Positions 17,294 to 26,885 are shown, numbered from the stretch's first letter. The stretch: 64,000 nt of DNA from JBHGYD01 sp041920415 (GCA_041920415.1 JBHGYD010000020.1:1-64000), one strand, 5' to 3'. Translations and numbers: made by a program. Notes: a model not told the origin generated them from the letters alone.

Positions 17294-18139
17294 ATGAAGC
17301 ATCCTTTTTCACGCTTCTTTAGTTTCGGAGAAAAGGAACAGGAAGAAATAATCGAAAAAACAGAAGGCGAAGAAGTAAAAAAAATCCCAGTAGCACAAAT
17401 TGTGCCAAACCGCTTCCAGCCGCGGACCATTTTCGATGAAGAAAAAATTGCTGAGCTGGCTTTAACGATTCAGACGCATGGCATTATTCAGCCGATTGTT
17501 GTCCGTGAATGCGAAGATGGAAAATTTGAAATTATTGCCGGGGAAAGACGTTGGCGTGCCGTTCAAAAACTCGGTTGGACGGAGATTCCAGCGATTATTA
17601 AAAATTTAAATGATAAAGAAACAGCTTCCGTTGCGTTAATTGAAAATTTGCAACGTGAAGAATTAACACCGATTGAAGAAGCAATGGCTTATGCGAAATT
17701 ATTAGAGTTACATCATTTAACGCAAGAAGCGCTAGCGCAACGCCTAGGAAAAGGACAATCAACCATTGCTAATAAACTCCGGTTATTAAAGCTACCTCAA
17801 GAAATTCAAGAAGCGCTTTTACAAAGAACGATTACGGAACGTCATGCGCGAGCTTTAATTGTGTTGAAAGATAAAGAAAAGCAATTAAAGCTTTTAAAAG
17901 AAATTTTAGAGAAACAACTAAATGTCAAACAAACCGAAGACCGTGTGTTAAAAATGTTAGAAGCCGCTAATCCAAAACCAAAGCCCAAACGAAAAGCATT
18001 TAGCAAAGATATGAGAATCGCTGTGAACACGATTCGCCAATCATTAGCAATGGTCGCTGATAGCGGTCTTGCTATTGATTCAGAGGAAGAAGATTTTGAG
18101 GATTATTACCAAATTACGATTCGTATTCCTAAGAAATAG
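17294..18139 (+). CDS. noc: Nucleoid occlusion protein Noc
   Basis: 281 aa ParB-family CTPase clamp. The short N-terminus (MKHPFSRFFSFGEKE) resembles the amphipathic helix that ties Noc to the membrane. The CTP-binding motif AGERRWRA is at 82-89 and a helix-turn-helix at about 140-165 (LTQEALAQRLGKGQSTIANK). Noc and Spo0J both derive from ParB; this copy is upstream of soj and carries the noc-type N-terminus. It prevents division septa from forming over the chromosome. I saw no consensus Noc-binding site in this window. Confidence 0.93.
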   Translation: MKHPFSRFFSFGEKEQEEIIEKTEGEEVKKIPVAQIVPNRFQPRTIFDEEKIAELALTIQTHGIIQPIVVRECEDGKFEIIAGERRWRAVQKLGWTEIPAIIKNLNDKETASVALIENLQREELTPIEEAMAYAKLLELHHLTQEALAQRLGKGQSTIANKLRLLKLPQEIQEALLQRTITERHARALIVLKDKEKQLKLLKEILEKQLNVKQTEDRVLKMLEAANPKPKPKRKAFSKDMRIAVNTIRQSLAMVADSGLAIDSEEEDFEDYYQITIRIPKK

Positions 18140-18153
18140 ATTGTTTTGATTCG

Positions 18154-18186
18154 CCTCATCATGCTTTATTTGATGAGGTTTTTTTG
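18154..18186 (+). terminator. noc terminator
   Basis: CCTCATCA / TGATGAGG stem (18154-18178) followed by TTTTTTT. Confidence 0.9.
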
Positions 18187-18293
18187 TACCATTCAAAAGC
18201 GATAAATGGAATTTAAAAACAGAAAACACATCCATTTCATTCGTTTCGTGATAAAATAGAGGATATGAGTACGAGTTAAGGGTAGGTGTCATC

Positions 18294-19055
18294 GTGGGCA
18301 AGGTGATTGCGATTGCAAATCAAAAAGGTGGAGTGGGAAAGACGACCACAGCTGTTAATTTAGCTGCTTGTTTAGCACATATAGGCAAGAAAGTATTGCT
18401 CGTCGATATTGATCCACAAGGGAATGCGACAAGCGGTATCGGGATTGAGAAAGGTGATATTGATGAGTGCATTTATAATGTCCTCGTTGAAGATATGAAA
18501 GCAAAAGATGTCGTAAGACCGACCAATATCGAAAATTTGTATATCATTCCAGCTACCATTCAATTAGCTGGGGCAGAAATCGAACTGGTACCCGTTGTTT
18601 CGCGAGAGATTCTCTTAAAAAATGCTCTCGCCCCTTTAAAAGGGCAATATGATTTTATTATCATTGATTGTCCGCCTTCATTAGGATTATTGACACTGAA
18701 TGCTTTAGCGGCATCTGATTCCGTGTTAATTCCTGTACAATGCGAATACTATGCGCTTGAAGGATTGAGTCAACTATTAAACACGATTCGCCTTGTACAA
18801 AAACATTTAAATACAAACTTAAAACTTGAAGGTGTCGTCTTAACGATGTTAGATGCACGGACAAATTTAGGAATTCAAGTCATTCAAGAGGTAAAAAAGT
18901 ATTTCCGAGAAAAAGTGTATGAGACAATCATTCCAAGAAATGTCCGCTTAAGTGAAGCACCAAGCCACGGGAAACCGATCATTCTCTACGATGTGAGATC
19001 GCGGGGAGCGGAAGTATATTTAGAGTTGGCAAAGGAGGTGTTAGCGCGTGGCTAA
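18294..19055 (+). CDS. soj: Chromosome partitioning ATPase Soj (ParA)
   Basis: 253 aa, same length as B. subtilis Soj. The deviant Walker A is KGGVGKTT (11-18) and Walker B is FIIIDCPPSLG. Soj assists origin segregation and, as monomer or dimer, inhibits or activates DnaA. GTG start at 18294 preceded by GGTAGGTG. It overlaps spo0J by 8 nt. Confidence 0.97.
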   Translation: MGKVIAIANQKGGVGKTTTAVNLAACLAHIGKKVLLVDIDPQGNATSGIGIEKGDIDECIYNVLVEDMKAKDVVRPTNIENLYIIPATIQLAGAEIELVPVVSREILLKNALAPLKGQYDFIIIDCPPSLGLLTLNALAASDSVLIPVQCEYYALEGLSQLLNTIRLVQKHLNTNLKLEGVVLTMLDARTNLGIQVIQEVKKYFREKVYETIIPRNVRLSEAPSHGKPIILYDVRSRGAEVYLELAKEVLARG

Positions 19056-19905
19056 AGGTCTTGGAAAAGGCATTAATGCGTTATTTGCAAATTTAGAAGT
19101 GAACGAGGGAGAATCGATTCAAGAAGTAAGTATTAAAGAGTTGCGTCCAAATCCTTATCAACCGCGTAAAACATTTCGACCAGAATCGATCGAGGAATTA
19201 AAGCAATCGATTGTACAGCATGGAATTTTACAACCGTTAATTGTAAGAAAAAGCATTAAAGGGTATGAAATTGTCGTTGGGGAGCGACGTTATCGCGCAG
19301 CTAAAGAAGCAAATTTAACAACGGTCCCTGTTGTCGTTCGCGATTTGACGGAGCAACAAATGATGGAGTTTGCGTTACTTGAAAATTTACAGCGTGAAGA
19401 TTTAACGTCGATTGAAGAGGCCATGGCATACCGAACATTGATGGAGCAACTGAAACTAACACAAGAGGAACTTGCCAATCGGGTTGGAAAAAGCCGTCCA
19501 CATATTGCGAACCACCTTCGATTATTATCATTGCCAAAAGACATTCAGCAGCTAATAACCGATGGGATTTTATCGATGGGGCATGGGCGAGCTTTATTGG
19601 GATTAAAGAAAAAAGAAAAAATGAAGGCGATTGTCGATAAGGTGATTCGTGAACAATTAAATGTTCGTCAACTCGAAAGACTCATTCAAGAAGTAAATCA
19701 AAATGTTTCACGTGAAACAATCAAACCGAAAAAAATAGAAAAAAGCATATTTGTAAAACAGAGTGAATCGTTATTAAGAGAAAAATTTGGTACAAATGTA
19801 ACGATTAAACAAAACCGAAAAAAAGGGAAAATCGAGATTGAATTTTTCTCGAACGAAGATTTAGAAAGAATATTACACTTATTGAATGTACAACTCGATG
19901 AATAA
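19048..19905 (+). CDS. spo0J: Chromosome partitioning protein Spo0J (ParB)
   Basis: 285 aa parS-binding CTPase clamp that loads SMC-condensin at the origin and stimulates Soj. The CTP motif is GERRYRAA (78-85); the helix-turn-helix is LTQEELANRVGKSRPHIANH (about 136-155); a C-terminal dimer domain follows. A perfect parS site is embedded in its own coding sequence at codons 219-224 (NVSRET). Confidence 0.97.
   Translation: MAKGLGKGINALFANLEVNEGESIQEVSIKELRPNPYQPRKTFRPESIEELKQSIVQHGILQPLIVRKSIKGYEIVVGERRYRAAKEANLTTVPVVVRDLTEQQMMEFALLENLQREDLTSIEEAMAYRTLMEQLKLTQEELANRVGKSRPHIANHLRLLSLPKDIQQLITDGILSMGHGRALLGLKKKEKMKAIVDKVIREQLNVRQLERLIQEVNQNVSRETIKPKKIEKSIFVKQSESLLREKFGTNVTIKQNRKKGKIEIEFFSNEDLERILHLLNVQLDE
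19704..19719. promoter_or_regulatory. parS site in spo0J
   Basis: TGTTTCACGTGAAACA, a perfect 16-bp palindromic Spo0J-binding site. An internal spo0J parS is also found in B. subtilis. Confidence 0.97.
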
Positions 19906-19910
19906 GATCG

Positions 19911-19939
19911 CCATCAAGTTTTGGTGGTTTATTTTTTTT
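19911..19939 (+). terminator. spo0J terminator
   Basis: CCATCAA / TTGGTGG stem (19911-19927) with a T-rich tail TTTATTTTTTTT, just after the spo0J stop. Confidence 0.75.
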
Positions 19940-19969
19940 CAGAACGGAACGCGAACAGGGGGTAACAGT

Positions 19970-20671
19970 TTGGTATTGCTAGGAACGGTTGTAAATGGGA
20001 TTTGCATTACGTTAGGGTCTTTATTAGGGAAGCTATTCCATCGTATTCCTGAGCAGGTAAAAATGACGGTGATGAGTGGAATTGGTCTTGCGGTAGCATT
20101 GTTAGGAATACAAATGGGATTAAAAAGCGAGCAATTTTTAATTGTCATTTGCAGCCTTGTGATTGGTGGAGTGTTAGGGGAAATATGGGGGCTTGAAAAA
20201 AAACTGAATGATCTTGGTCATTGGCTAGAGAGAAAAGTAGGAGGTCATCAGCAAGGAAATATTTCTAAAGGGTTTGTCACTGCCACGCTATTGTTTGTCA
20301 TTGGAGCAATGGCCATTGTCGGAGCTTTAGATAGCGGTTTGCGAGGCGATCATCGCGTTCTATATACAAAATCGATCATCGATGGATTTACAAGTATTAT
20401 TCTTACGACAACCCTTGGTATAGGGGTTATTTTTTCGGCTATTCCTGTCATGCTGTATGAAGGAGTCATTGCTTTGTTAGCTACACAAATTCAAAAATGG
20501 GTGCCAAAAGAGCTACTCGACTCGTTTATTTCTGAATCTACAGCGACCGGAGGCATTTTAATTATTGCGATTGGTTTAAATATATTAGGAATTACAACGA
20601 TTCGTGTTGCGAATTTACTTCCAAGTATTATAGTTACTGCTTTGATTGTGTCCGTTCTTTATTTTTGGTAA
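19970..20671 (+). CDS. DUF554 membrane protein
   Basis: 233 aa from a TTG at 19970 preceded by AGGGGG. The open frame starts at 19886, but that part overlaps the spo0J terminator and is not typical of the family. About six to seven membrane helices. The start LLGTVVNGICITLGSLLGK and the motif IGAMAIVGALDSGLRGD identify DUF554 (YqgA-like), a family of putative transporters of unknown substrate. Function unknown. Confidence 0.85.
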   Translation: MVLLGTVVNGICITLGSLLGKLFHRIPEQVKMTVMSGIGLAVALLGIQMGLKSEQFLIVICSLVIGGVLGEIWGLEKKLNDLGHWLERKVGGHQQGNISKGFVTATLLFVIGAMAIVGALDSGLRGDHRVLYTKSIIDGFTSIILTTTLGIGVIFSAIPVMLYEGVIALLATQIQKWVPKELLDSFISESTATGGILIIAIGLNILGITTIRVANLLPSIIVTALIVSVLYFW

Positions 20672-20677
20672 ATAAAT

Positions 20678-20714
20678 AATCCCTTCTTGTTAGTGCTAAC
20701 AAAGAGGGGATTTT
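20678..20714. terminator. Bidirectional terminator between the DUF554 gene and yyaC
   Basis: AATCCC...TTGTTAG / CTAACAA...GGGATT hairpin followed by TTTTG; it lies between two converging genes. Confidence 0.75.
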
Positions 20715-20729
20715 GTGTTTTAAAACTGT

Positions 20730-21344
20730 TTATAGGAATCTTCGTTCATCGTTACGTTCGATAAAGACTGCCTTTCGTTTTAGATATCGGTCCGCTTCAT
20801 AAATACCATTTGCAATCGTTTTGGCCATATTCATGACTAAATGGAGACGAGTATTTTGTAAAACAAAAAATTCCATAAAACCACTCACGTTGACGATTCC
20901 AGTAATATGGAGATCACCAACAGGAGGAAGCTGTTTATTGACCCCTGCACCTGGGCGAACAGGGCCTTCTGCAATCGTAATTGCACCAACGTTTTTTAAT
21001 CGTCCTAAGCAGGCGTCAATGGCAATCATAAATACATTCTCATGAATGGAGCGAATCGCCATTATTTTTTCTTCTAAGTTCATCGCATGAATCGGCTCTT
21101 CTAGTGTTCCGTACACATGAAAATGAGACATGTTTTTTTCTTTTAACATCGTACCGACAAGGGGACCTAGTGAATCCCCAGTCGAACGGTCGGTTCCAAT
21201 ACAGACAATAGCGATTGGCTGAGATACAGGAGAAGGAAGTAACGAAATAAGCCGCATTGCTACTAAGGTGACAGCACCTTGTTCATCATGAAAAATGCGT
21301 TCTTTTCCATTTTTTGAATGAAAAAAGATAGATGGTATACTCAT
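20730..21344 (-). CDS. yyaC: Sporulation protein YyaC
   Basis: 204 aa from ATG 21344 with GGGAG upstream; GTG 21353 is an alternative. DUF1256 family, related in fold to the GPR spore protease and hydrogenase-maturation proteases. Conserved elements are CIGTDRSTGDSLGPLVG (about 51-67) and the DACLGR segment. It is a sporulation protein in Bacillus, of unclear substrate. It is the only leftward gene in the conserved right-arm block, as in B. subtilis. Confidence 0.9.
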   Translation of the reverse strand: MSIPSIFFHSKNGKERIFHDEQGAVTLVAMRLISLLPSPVSQPIAIVCIGTDRSTGDSLGPLVGTMLKEKNMSHFHVYGTLEEPIHAMNLEEKIMAIRSIHENVFMIAIDACLGRLKNVGAITIAEGPVRPGAGVNKQLPPVGDLHITGIVNVSGFMEFFVLQNTRLHLVMNMAKTIANGIYEADRYLKRKAVFIERNDERRFL

Positions 21345-21596
21345 ATCTTTCACTCCCGATTTCCATTAAGTACTAAACAGTATACGGAAAAAACAGGTAT
21401 TATATACGTGGATGCTCTAGTTTTCTTGTCAGTTTTATCATGATAGTCAAGAAAACGCCCGCGTTACACATCGTGGTATCGTATTGATGATAAGTAGAGG
21501 TGGCAATGCTACAAATTGATTTGAAATATTGGTAAAATAGTTGATATGCGCAGCATTTGTATAGGTAACTCAACGTATGTAGAGGTGTAAATAAAG

Positions 21597-22496
21597 ATGA
21601 ACAATATCAAAACTTTTTATGATCATATTTTCGAGTTTTTGACAAATGAAGACTTTTGGATGCGTATTAGTGTTGGTTTTGTAAAAATTGTTACCATCAT
21701 CGTTTTAGCTACTATTTTTTCAAAAATTTTAAAAGTAGCTGTCCATAATATATTTAAAGTGCGACAAAAGGCGCCGATTCGCATTTCAGAACGGAGAGAG
21801 GCTACTTTATTAAGATTATTAGATAACGTCATAACGTATGTTGTATATTTCATTGCGCTTATTATGATTTTGGACACGCTTGGTGTGGAAGTGAAAGGGC
21901 TGCTTGCCGGGGCGGGGATTGTCGGTCTTGCCATTGGCTTTGGTGCACAAAGTTTAGTGAAAGATGTTATTACAGGGTTTTTTATTATTTTCGAAGATCA
22001 ATTTTCGGTTGGTGATTATGTCCGAATTGGTAATTTTGAAGGATATGTAGACGCAATCGGACTGAGGGTGACAAAGATTCAAAGCTCGACAGGGGAAGTT
22101 CATATTCTTCCAAATGGAAGCATTGCTCAAGTAACGAACTTTTCATTAAATAATAGTGTTGCTATTGTCGATGTCAGTATTGCCCATGGAGAAGATATTG
22201 AAAAAGCTGAGCAGGTCATTAGCGATCTGCTTGCTGAGTTACCGGATAAGTATGAAGATATGGTAGCTCCCCCAGAACTATTAGGTATTCAAAACTTTAC
22301 GAGTTCGGAAATTGTCATGCGAGTGACTTGTGAAACAAAACCGATGCGTCATTGGTCTATTGCGCGAGCATTGCGAAAGGAGATTAAGCTTCGTCTAGAC
22401 GAGCATGGCATCGAAATTCCATTCCCTCGTCTTGTGCTTTATAATCATCAAGAGGAAGGAGAGTTTATGTCTAAACGAGTGAAAACGGATGTGTAA
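21597..22496 (+). CDS. Small-conductance mechanosensitive channel (MscS family)
   Basis: 299 aa. Three membrane helices (about 20-40, 70-90 and 95-120). The pore helix is the Gly/Ala-rich stretch LLAGAGIVGLAIGFGAQSLV, typical of MscS, followed by the beta domain (VGDYVRIGNFEGYVDAIGL, HILPNGSI) and an alpha/beta C-terminus. It releases solutes on osmotic downshock. A 250-bp gap before it holds the yyaC and mscS promoters; nothing else stands out there. Confidence 0.93.
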   Translation: MNNIKTFYDHIFEFLTNEDFWMRISVGFVKIVTIIVLATIFSKILKVAVHNIFKVRQKAPIRISERREATLLRLLDNVITYVVYFIALIMILDTLGVEVKGLLAGAGIVGLAIGFGAQSLVKDVITGFFIIFEDQFSVGDYVRIGNFEGYVDAIGLRVTKIQSSTGEVHILPNGSIAQVTNFSLNNSVAIVDVSIAHGEDIEKAEQVISDLLAELPDKYEDMVAPPELLGIQNFTSSEIVMRVTCETKPMRHWSIARALRKEIKLRLDEHGIEIPFPRLVLYNHQEEGEFMSKRVKTDV

Positions 22497-22527
22497 ATAG
22501 ATGAATAAAAGTAAGGGGGATGAGTAC

Positions 22528-22722
22528 ATGGAGAAAGAGTTTGGATTATATGATATTGTCGAGATGAAAAAACCGCATCCATGTGGAACAAATCGTTGGA
22601 AAATCATTCGGATGGGCATGGATATTCGTATTAAATGTGAAGGATGTGCTCATAGCGTTCTTATTCCGCGGAAAGAGTTTGTTCGGAAATTAAAAAAAGT
22701 GTTAGTGAAGCATGAGGAGTAG
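22528..22722 (+). CDS. DUF951 small protein
   Basis: 64 aa from ATG 22528 with GGGGGATGAG upstream; ATG at 22501 is less likely. The whole protein is DUF951 (VEMKKPHPCGTNRWKIIRMG, DIRIKCEGCAH, then PRKEF). The C-E-G-C pair with the earlier Cys suggests metal or RNA contact, but no function is established. It always sits near ychF in Firmicutes; it starts 32 bp after mscS. Confidence 0.9.
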   Translation: MEKEFGLYDIVEMKKPHPCGTNRWKIIRMGMDIRIKCEGCAHSVLIPRKEFVRKLKKVLVKHEE

Positions 22723-22763
22723 CATCCTCATGCTATTTATGTAAAGAAAAAAGGGGAGTATGG

Positions 22764-24779
22764 ATGAAAATGGCGGAAATGCATATCTCATCTTGTCCGT
22801 TAAATTGCTGGGATACATGTGGATTGAAAGTAACGGTAGAAGCTGGGAAAGTAGTCAAAGTCGAAGGAGACGAGAGCCATCCGATTACTCAAGGAAAAAT
22901 TTGCGGACGTGGTCGTATGCTTGAAGCACGCACGAACTCAAAGGAACGTTTACTTTATCCGCTCAAAAAAATAAATGGTCAATTTGTTCGTATTTCTTGG
23001 GAGCAAGCATTAGATGAAATTGCTGAAAAAATGAGAGAAATAAAGGAGAAATACGGAACGACAGCGGTTCTTCATAGTCACGATTATGCGAATAACGGTT
23101 TATTAAAAAATTTAGATCAACGCTTTTTTAATTGTTACGGAGGAGTGACAAAATTAACGGGAAGTCTTTGCTGGGGGGCAGGGATTGAAGCGCAAACATG
23201 GGATTTTGGTAGTTCTTATAGCCACGCACCAGAAGACATTTATAATAGCAAACAAGTTGTCATATGGGGCAGAAATGTAGCGCGGACGAATATGCATTTA
23301 TTTCAACATCTTCAAGCCGTCAAAAAACAAGGAACAAAACTAATTGTCATCGATCCAATTTTCAATCAAACTGCACAAATCGCGGATATGTATGTGTCTG
23401 TCAAACCAGGAATGGACGGCTTTTTGGCGATGGGCATTATAAAAGAGCTATTGCGACTTGGTCTTGAAGAGCGGGCATTTATTGAACAGCATACCGTCGG
23501 TTTTGAAGATTTATTGGAATTATTACAAAGTATTACTATCGATGAAATTGAACGACTAACGGAAGTGAACCGTGATATCATCACACAATTAGCCGTTATA
23601 TATGGAAATCGCCCGACGATGACATACTTAGGACTTGGAATGCAGCGATATGCGAATGGCGGGAATACGATTCGGCTCATTGATGCTTTAGTGGCGGTAA
23701 GTGGAAATATCGGTATTCCTGGAGGAGGAGCGAACTTTGGAAATCTTCAAGTCGGACAAAGTTTTAACGTTGGGGCATTAGCTTTACCGGAAAGAAAAAC
23801 AGCATCGCGAACGTTTACAATGATGAAACAAGCGGAAGGAATTTTGCAAGCGAACAATCCGAAAATCAAAATGATTATTGTTACATGCGGAAATCCGCTT
23901 ACTCAAGTGCCAAATACTCATCTAGTGAGAAAGGCGTTTCAATCGGTGGAAACGGTCGTCGTACTTGAGCAATTTATGACGGATACAGCGGAATTAGCTG
24001 ACTACATTTTGCCGACGACAACTGCATTTGAGGAAGAAGATATTTATTACTCCTCCATGTATCATGCGTATGTGAATTACGGTCCAGCGCTTGTAGAACC
24101 GCCGGGTGAAGCGAAGCCCGACCTTTGGATTTGGACACAATTAGCCAATCGTCTTGGGTTTGGCGATGATTTTTCTTTCTCAAGAGAAGAGTTTTTGAAA
24201 ATGGGTTTAAGCCATCTTGAAAAGCACGGGATTACATTAGAAAAATTAAAACAAGAAAAACATATGCTTCTCCCCGTAAAGCCGGTGCCTTGGAACGACT
24301 ATCAATTTAAAACTCCTAGTGGAAAATATGAGTTTACTTCGACGCTCGCTTCCCAAAAAGGGGTTGATGGGAGACTAAAAATGATGTATCCGGCTGAATC
24401 AAACATCAGTAATCCAGAATTAGCAAGGAAGTATCCTTATACATTGTTAACCATTCATCCCCTCCGCTCGAACCATTCACAGCACTATCATTTAATTGAG
24501 GCGATGCAATCGGTGAAAATTGAAGTTTCCGAAGATATTGCGAAAGAAAAAGGGCTAAAGGAAGGAAATAGAGTTAAAGTGTTTAACGACCGAGGAGAAC
24601 TAGTAGGAAGTATAAAAATCCTCGCTAAAGCTCATCCAAAAACGATCAATATTGACGAAGGACAATGGCAAAAGTTTGGTGGTAGCGTAAATGTGTTAAC
24701 ATCCGATCGTGAATCGGACAACGGCCAAGGTAGTACGCTGTATGATTGTTTAGTAAACATTGAAAAAATAAGTGAATGA
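22764..24779 (+). CDS. yyaE: Molybdopterin oxidoreductase YyaE
   Basis: 671 aa. The N-terminus holds a [4Fe-4S] site, C11-x3-C15-x3-C19 then C47 (GKICGRG), followed by molybdopterin-binding domains of the formate dehydrogenase / DMSO reductase family (ITCGNPLTQ-like region, LPTTTAFEEED). The C-terminal bis-MGD dinucleotide domain begins near LARKYPYTLLTIHPLRSNHSQHY. Substrate unknown; no electron-transfer or membrane subunit is beside it. The position just before ychF matches B. subtilis yyaE. No twin-arginine signal, so it is cytoplasmic. Confidence 0.88.
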   Translation: MKMAEMHISSCPLNCWDTCGLKVTVEAGKVVKVEGDESHPITQGKICGRGRMLEARTNSKERLLYPLKKINGQFVRISWEQALDEIAEKMREIKEKYGTTAVLHSHDYANNGLLKNLDQRFFNCYGGVTKLTGSLCWGAGIEAQTWDFGSSYSHAPEDIYNSKQVVIWGRNVARTNMHLFQHLQAVKKQGTKLIVIDPIFNQTAQIADMYVSVKPGMDGFLAMGIIKELLRLGLEERAFIEQHTVGFEDLLELLQSITIDEIERLTEVNRDIITQLAVIYGNRPTMTYLGLGMQRYANGGNTIRLIDALVAVSGNIGIPGGGANFGNLQVGQSFNVGALALPERKTASRTFTMMKQAEGILQANNPKIKMIIVTCGNPLTQVPNTHLVRKAFQSVETVVVLEQFMTDTAELADYILPTTTAFEEEDIYYSSMYHAYVNYGPALVEPPGEAKPDLWIWTQLANRLGFGDDFSFSREEFLKMGLSHLEKHGITLEKLKQEKHMLLPVKPVPWNDYQFKTPSGKYEFTSTLASQKGVDGRLKMMYPAESNISNPELARKYPYTLLTIHPLRSNHSQHYHLIEAMQSVKIEVSEDIAKEKGLKEGNRVKVFNDRGELVGSIKILAKAHPKTINIDEGQWQKFGGSVNVLTSDRESDNGQGSTLYDCLVNIEKISE

Positions 24780-24806
24780 AGCAATGATGGAAACGAATGG
24801 ATGTGC

Positions 24807-24835
24807 TTGTCATTTCTTTTTTTACTATCTATAAT
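24807..24835 (+). promoter_or_regulatory. ychF promoter (sigma A)
   Basis: TTGTCA (24807-24812), a 17-nt T-rich spacer and TATAAT (24830-24835). Confidence 0.75.
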
Positions 24836-24873
24836 GAGGAAAGATGTTGACGGTAGAAAGAGGAGTGGAAAAG

Positions 24874-25974
24874 ATGGGATTAACAGCAGGAATTGTCGGT
24901 TTGCCAAACGTGGGGAAATCGACGTTATTTAACGCAATTACAAAGGCGGGAGCAGAATCCGCTAACTATCCATTCTGTACGATTGAACCAAATGTTGGAA
25001 TCGTTGAAGTACCTGATGAACGATTAAAAAAATTAACGGAGCTTGTGAAACCGAAAAGAACGGTACCAACCGTGTTCGAATTTACGGATATCGCGGGAAT
25101 TGTCAAAGGGGCAAGTAAAGGCGAAGGGTTAGGAAATAAATTTTTATCTCATATTCGTCAAGTCGATGCCATTTGCCAAGTGGTACGTTGCTTTGCCGAT
25201 GAAAATATTACCCATGTGGCAGGGAAAGTCGATCCACTTGCAGATATTGAAACGATTAACTTAGAGTTAATTTTAGCAGACCTCGAAACAGTCGATAAGC
25301 GCATTGATCGCGTAGGGAAAATGGCAAAGCAAAAAGACAAAGATGCGATGTTTGAGTATGATATTCTTGCTCGCCTTAAGGAGACATTTGAGGCAGGGAA
25401 AGCGGCACGCACCTTATCATTTACGGAAGAAGAAATGAAAGTAGTCAAACAGCTCCATTTATTGACCATTAAGCCGATGTTATATGTAGCGAATGTTGGC
25501 GAAGAGGATTTAGCGAACCCAGATAGTAATGAATTCGTTCAACAAGTGCGCGAATTTGCCAAAAGCGATCACGCCGAAGTCATTGTCGTTTGTGCAAAAG
25601 TGGAAGAAGAAATCGCTCAACTCGATGATGAGGAAAAAGAAATGTTTTTACAAGAACTTGGCATTGAGCAATCTGGATTGGATCAATTAATCCGTGCGGC
25701 ATACAGCTTGCTAGGCTTAGCAACTTATTTCACAGCAGGAGAGCAGGAAGTTCGTGCGTGGACGTTCCGTAAAGGGATGAAAGCTCCGCAATGCGCTGGC
25801 ATTATTCACTCGGACTTTGAGCGTGGCTTTATTCGCGCAGAAACGGTTTCGTACGAAGATTTAGTAGCTTGTGGATCGATGGCAGCAGCGCGTGAGGCTG
25901 GAAAAGTGCGTTTAGAAGGTAAAGATTATGAAGTGCAAGACGGTGATATTATGCACTTCCGTTTTAACGTTTAA
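24874..25974 (+). CDS. ychF: Redox-regulated ATPase YchF (Obg family)
   Basis: 366 aa, same as B. subtilis YyaF. G1 is GLPNVGKST; the altered G4 (NVGE rather than NKxD) explains the preference of YchF for ATP over GTP. A TGS domain ends the protein (AWTFRKGMKAPQCAGIIHSDFERG...). It binds ribosomes and is linked to stress responses. ATG 24874 with AGGAGTGG is chosen over the open-frame start at 24844. Confidence 0.95.
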   Translation: MGLTAGIVGLPNVGKSTLFNAITKAGAESANYPFCTIEPNVGIVEVPDERLKKLTELVKPKRTVPTVFEFTDIAGIVKGASKGEGLGNKFLSHIRQVDAICQVVRCFADENITHVAGKVDPLADIETINLELILADLETVDKRIDRVGKMAKQKDKDAMFEYDILARLKETFEAGKAARTLSFTEEEMKVVKQLHLLTIKPMLYVANVGEEDLANPDSNEFVQQVREFAKSDHAEVIVVCAKVEEEIAQLDDEEKEMFLQELGIEQSGLDQLIRAAYSLLGLATYFTAGEQEVRAWTFRKGMKAPQCAGIIHSDFERGFIRAETVSYEDLVACGSMAAAREAGKVRLEGKDYEVQDGDIMHFRFNV

Positions 25975-25976
25975 TG

Positions 25977-26005
25977 TTGCATCTAGCTTTTTTGCGTGAT
26001 ATAAT
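25977..26005 (+). promoter_or_regulatory. rpsF operon promoter (sigma A)
   Basis: TTGCAT (25977-25982), 17-nt spacer, TATAAT (26000-26005), starting right after the ychF stop. Confidence 0.8.
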
Positions 26006-26011
26006 CAAAAA

Positions 26012-26078
26012 ATGTGAGTAATGCATATTGCTCCTTGCTCTTTGATAGAGCCGTTTAGACCAAAAGGAGGTGACTAGC
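26012..26078 (+). ncRNA. Possible S6:S18 ribosomal-protein leader
   Basis: The leader of rpsF-ssb-rpsR holds a hairpin GCTC-TTTGATA-GAGC directly followed by CCG, within GCTCCTTGCTCTTTGATAG... The known S6:S18 autoregulatory leader has a conserved CCG exposed next to a hairpin and binds the S6-S18 complex. Both of those proteins are encoded downstream. The match is by eye only. Confidence 0.5.
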
Positions 26079-26366
26079 ATGAGAAAATACGAAATTATGT
26101 ATATTATCCGCCCAAATCTGGATGATGAAGCAAGAAAAGCGGTTGTAGAGCGCTTCAATAACATTTTAACAGAAAATGGTGCGGAAATTACAAACGTAAA
26201 AGAATGGGGTAAACGTCGTTTAGCATATGAAATCAAAGATTTCCGCGACGGTTACTACATGATTGTGAACGTAGTGTCTGAGCCAAAAGCAGTACAAGAA
26301 TTTGATCGTTTAGCGAAAATCAGCGAAGACATTATTCGTCACATCGTTGTGAAAGAGGAAGAATAA
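26079..26366 (+). CDS. rpsF: 30S ribosomal protein S6
   Basis: 95 aa, usual length. MRKYEIMYIIRPNLDDEARK start and the conserved KEWGKRRLAYEIKDFRDGYY. S6 binds S18 at the ribosome platform. AAGGAGGTGACTAGC upstream of ATG 26079 decides the start over 26070. First gene of rpsF-ssb-rpsR. Confidence 0.97.
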   Translation: MRKYEIMYIIRPNLDDEARKAVVERFNNILTENGAEITNVKEWGKRRLAYEIKDFRDGYYMIVNVVSEPKAVQEFDRLAKISEDIIRHIVVKEEE

Positions 26367-26390
26367 TTCCGTTTTTAAGGAGTGGTTCTG

Positions 26391-26885
26391 ATGATTAATC
26401 GCGTAATTCTTGTAGGGAGGCTTACAAGAGATCCGGAATTACGCTATACTCCAAATGGGGTAGCTGTTGCCACGTTTACGTTAGCTGTCAATCGCCCGTT
26501 TACAAACCAGCAAGGTGAACGAGAGGCCGATTTTATTAACTGCGTAGTCTGGCGTCGTCCTGCAGAAAATGTAGCGAACTTCTTGAAAAAAGGAAGTTTA
26601 GCGGGAGTGGACGGTCGCTTGCAAACGAGAAGTTATGAAGGTCAAGATGGAAAACGTGTGTACGTAACCGAAGTGGTTGCTGAGAGTGTTCAATTTCTTG
26701 AACCTAAAGGTAGCACGGAACAACGTGGTACAGCAACAGGTGGCTACTATGGGGAGCCATTTCCATTTGGACAAAATCAGAACCCACGTCACACAAACGA
26801 TCATGGATTTAGTCGCATTGATGAAGATCCATTTGCCAATGATGGACAACCAATTGACATTTCGGATGACGACTTACCGTTTTAA
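26391..26885 (+). CDS. ssb: Single-stranded DNA-binding protein
   Basis: 164 aa. An OB-fold at 1-105 (MINRVILVGRLTRDPELRYT) is followed by a flexible Gly/Asn/Gln-rich linker and the acidic tip DISDDDLPF, which docks repair and replication proteins. ATG 26391 with AAGGAGTGG is chosen over 26382. SSB between rpsF and rpsR is the classic Firmicute order. Confidence 0.97.
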   Translation: MINRVILVGRLTRDPELRYTPNGVAVATFTLAVNRPFTNQQGEREADFINCVVWRRPAENVANFLKKGSLAGVDGRLQTRSYEGQDGKRVYVTEVVAESVQFLEPKGSTEQRGTATGGYYGEPFPFGQNQNPRHTNDHGFSRIDEDPFANDGQPIDISDDDLPF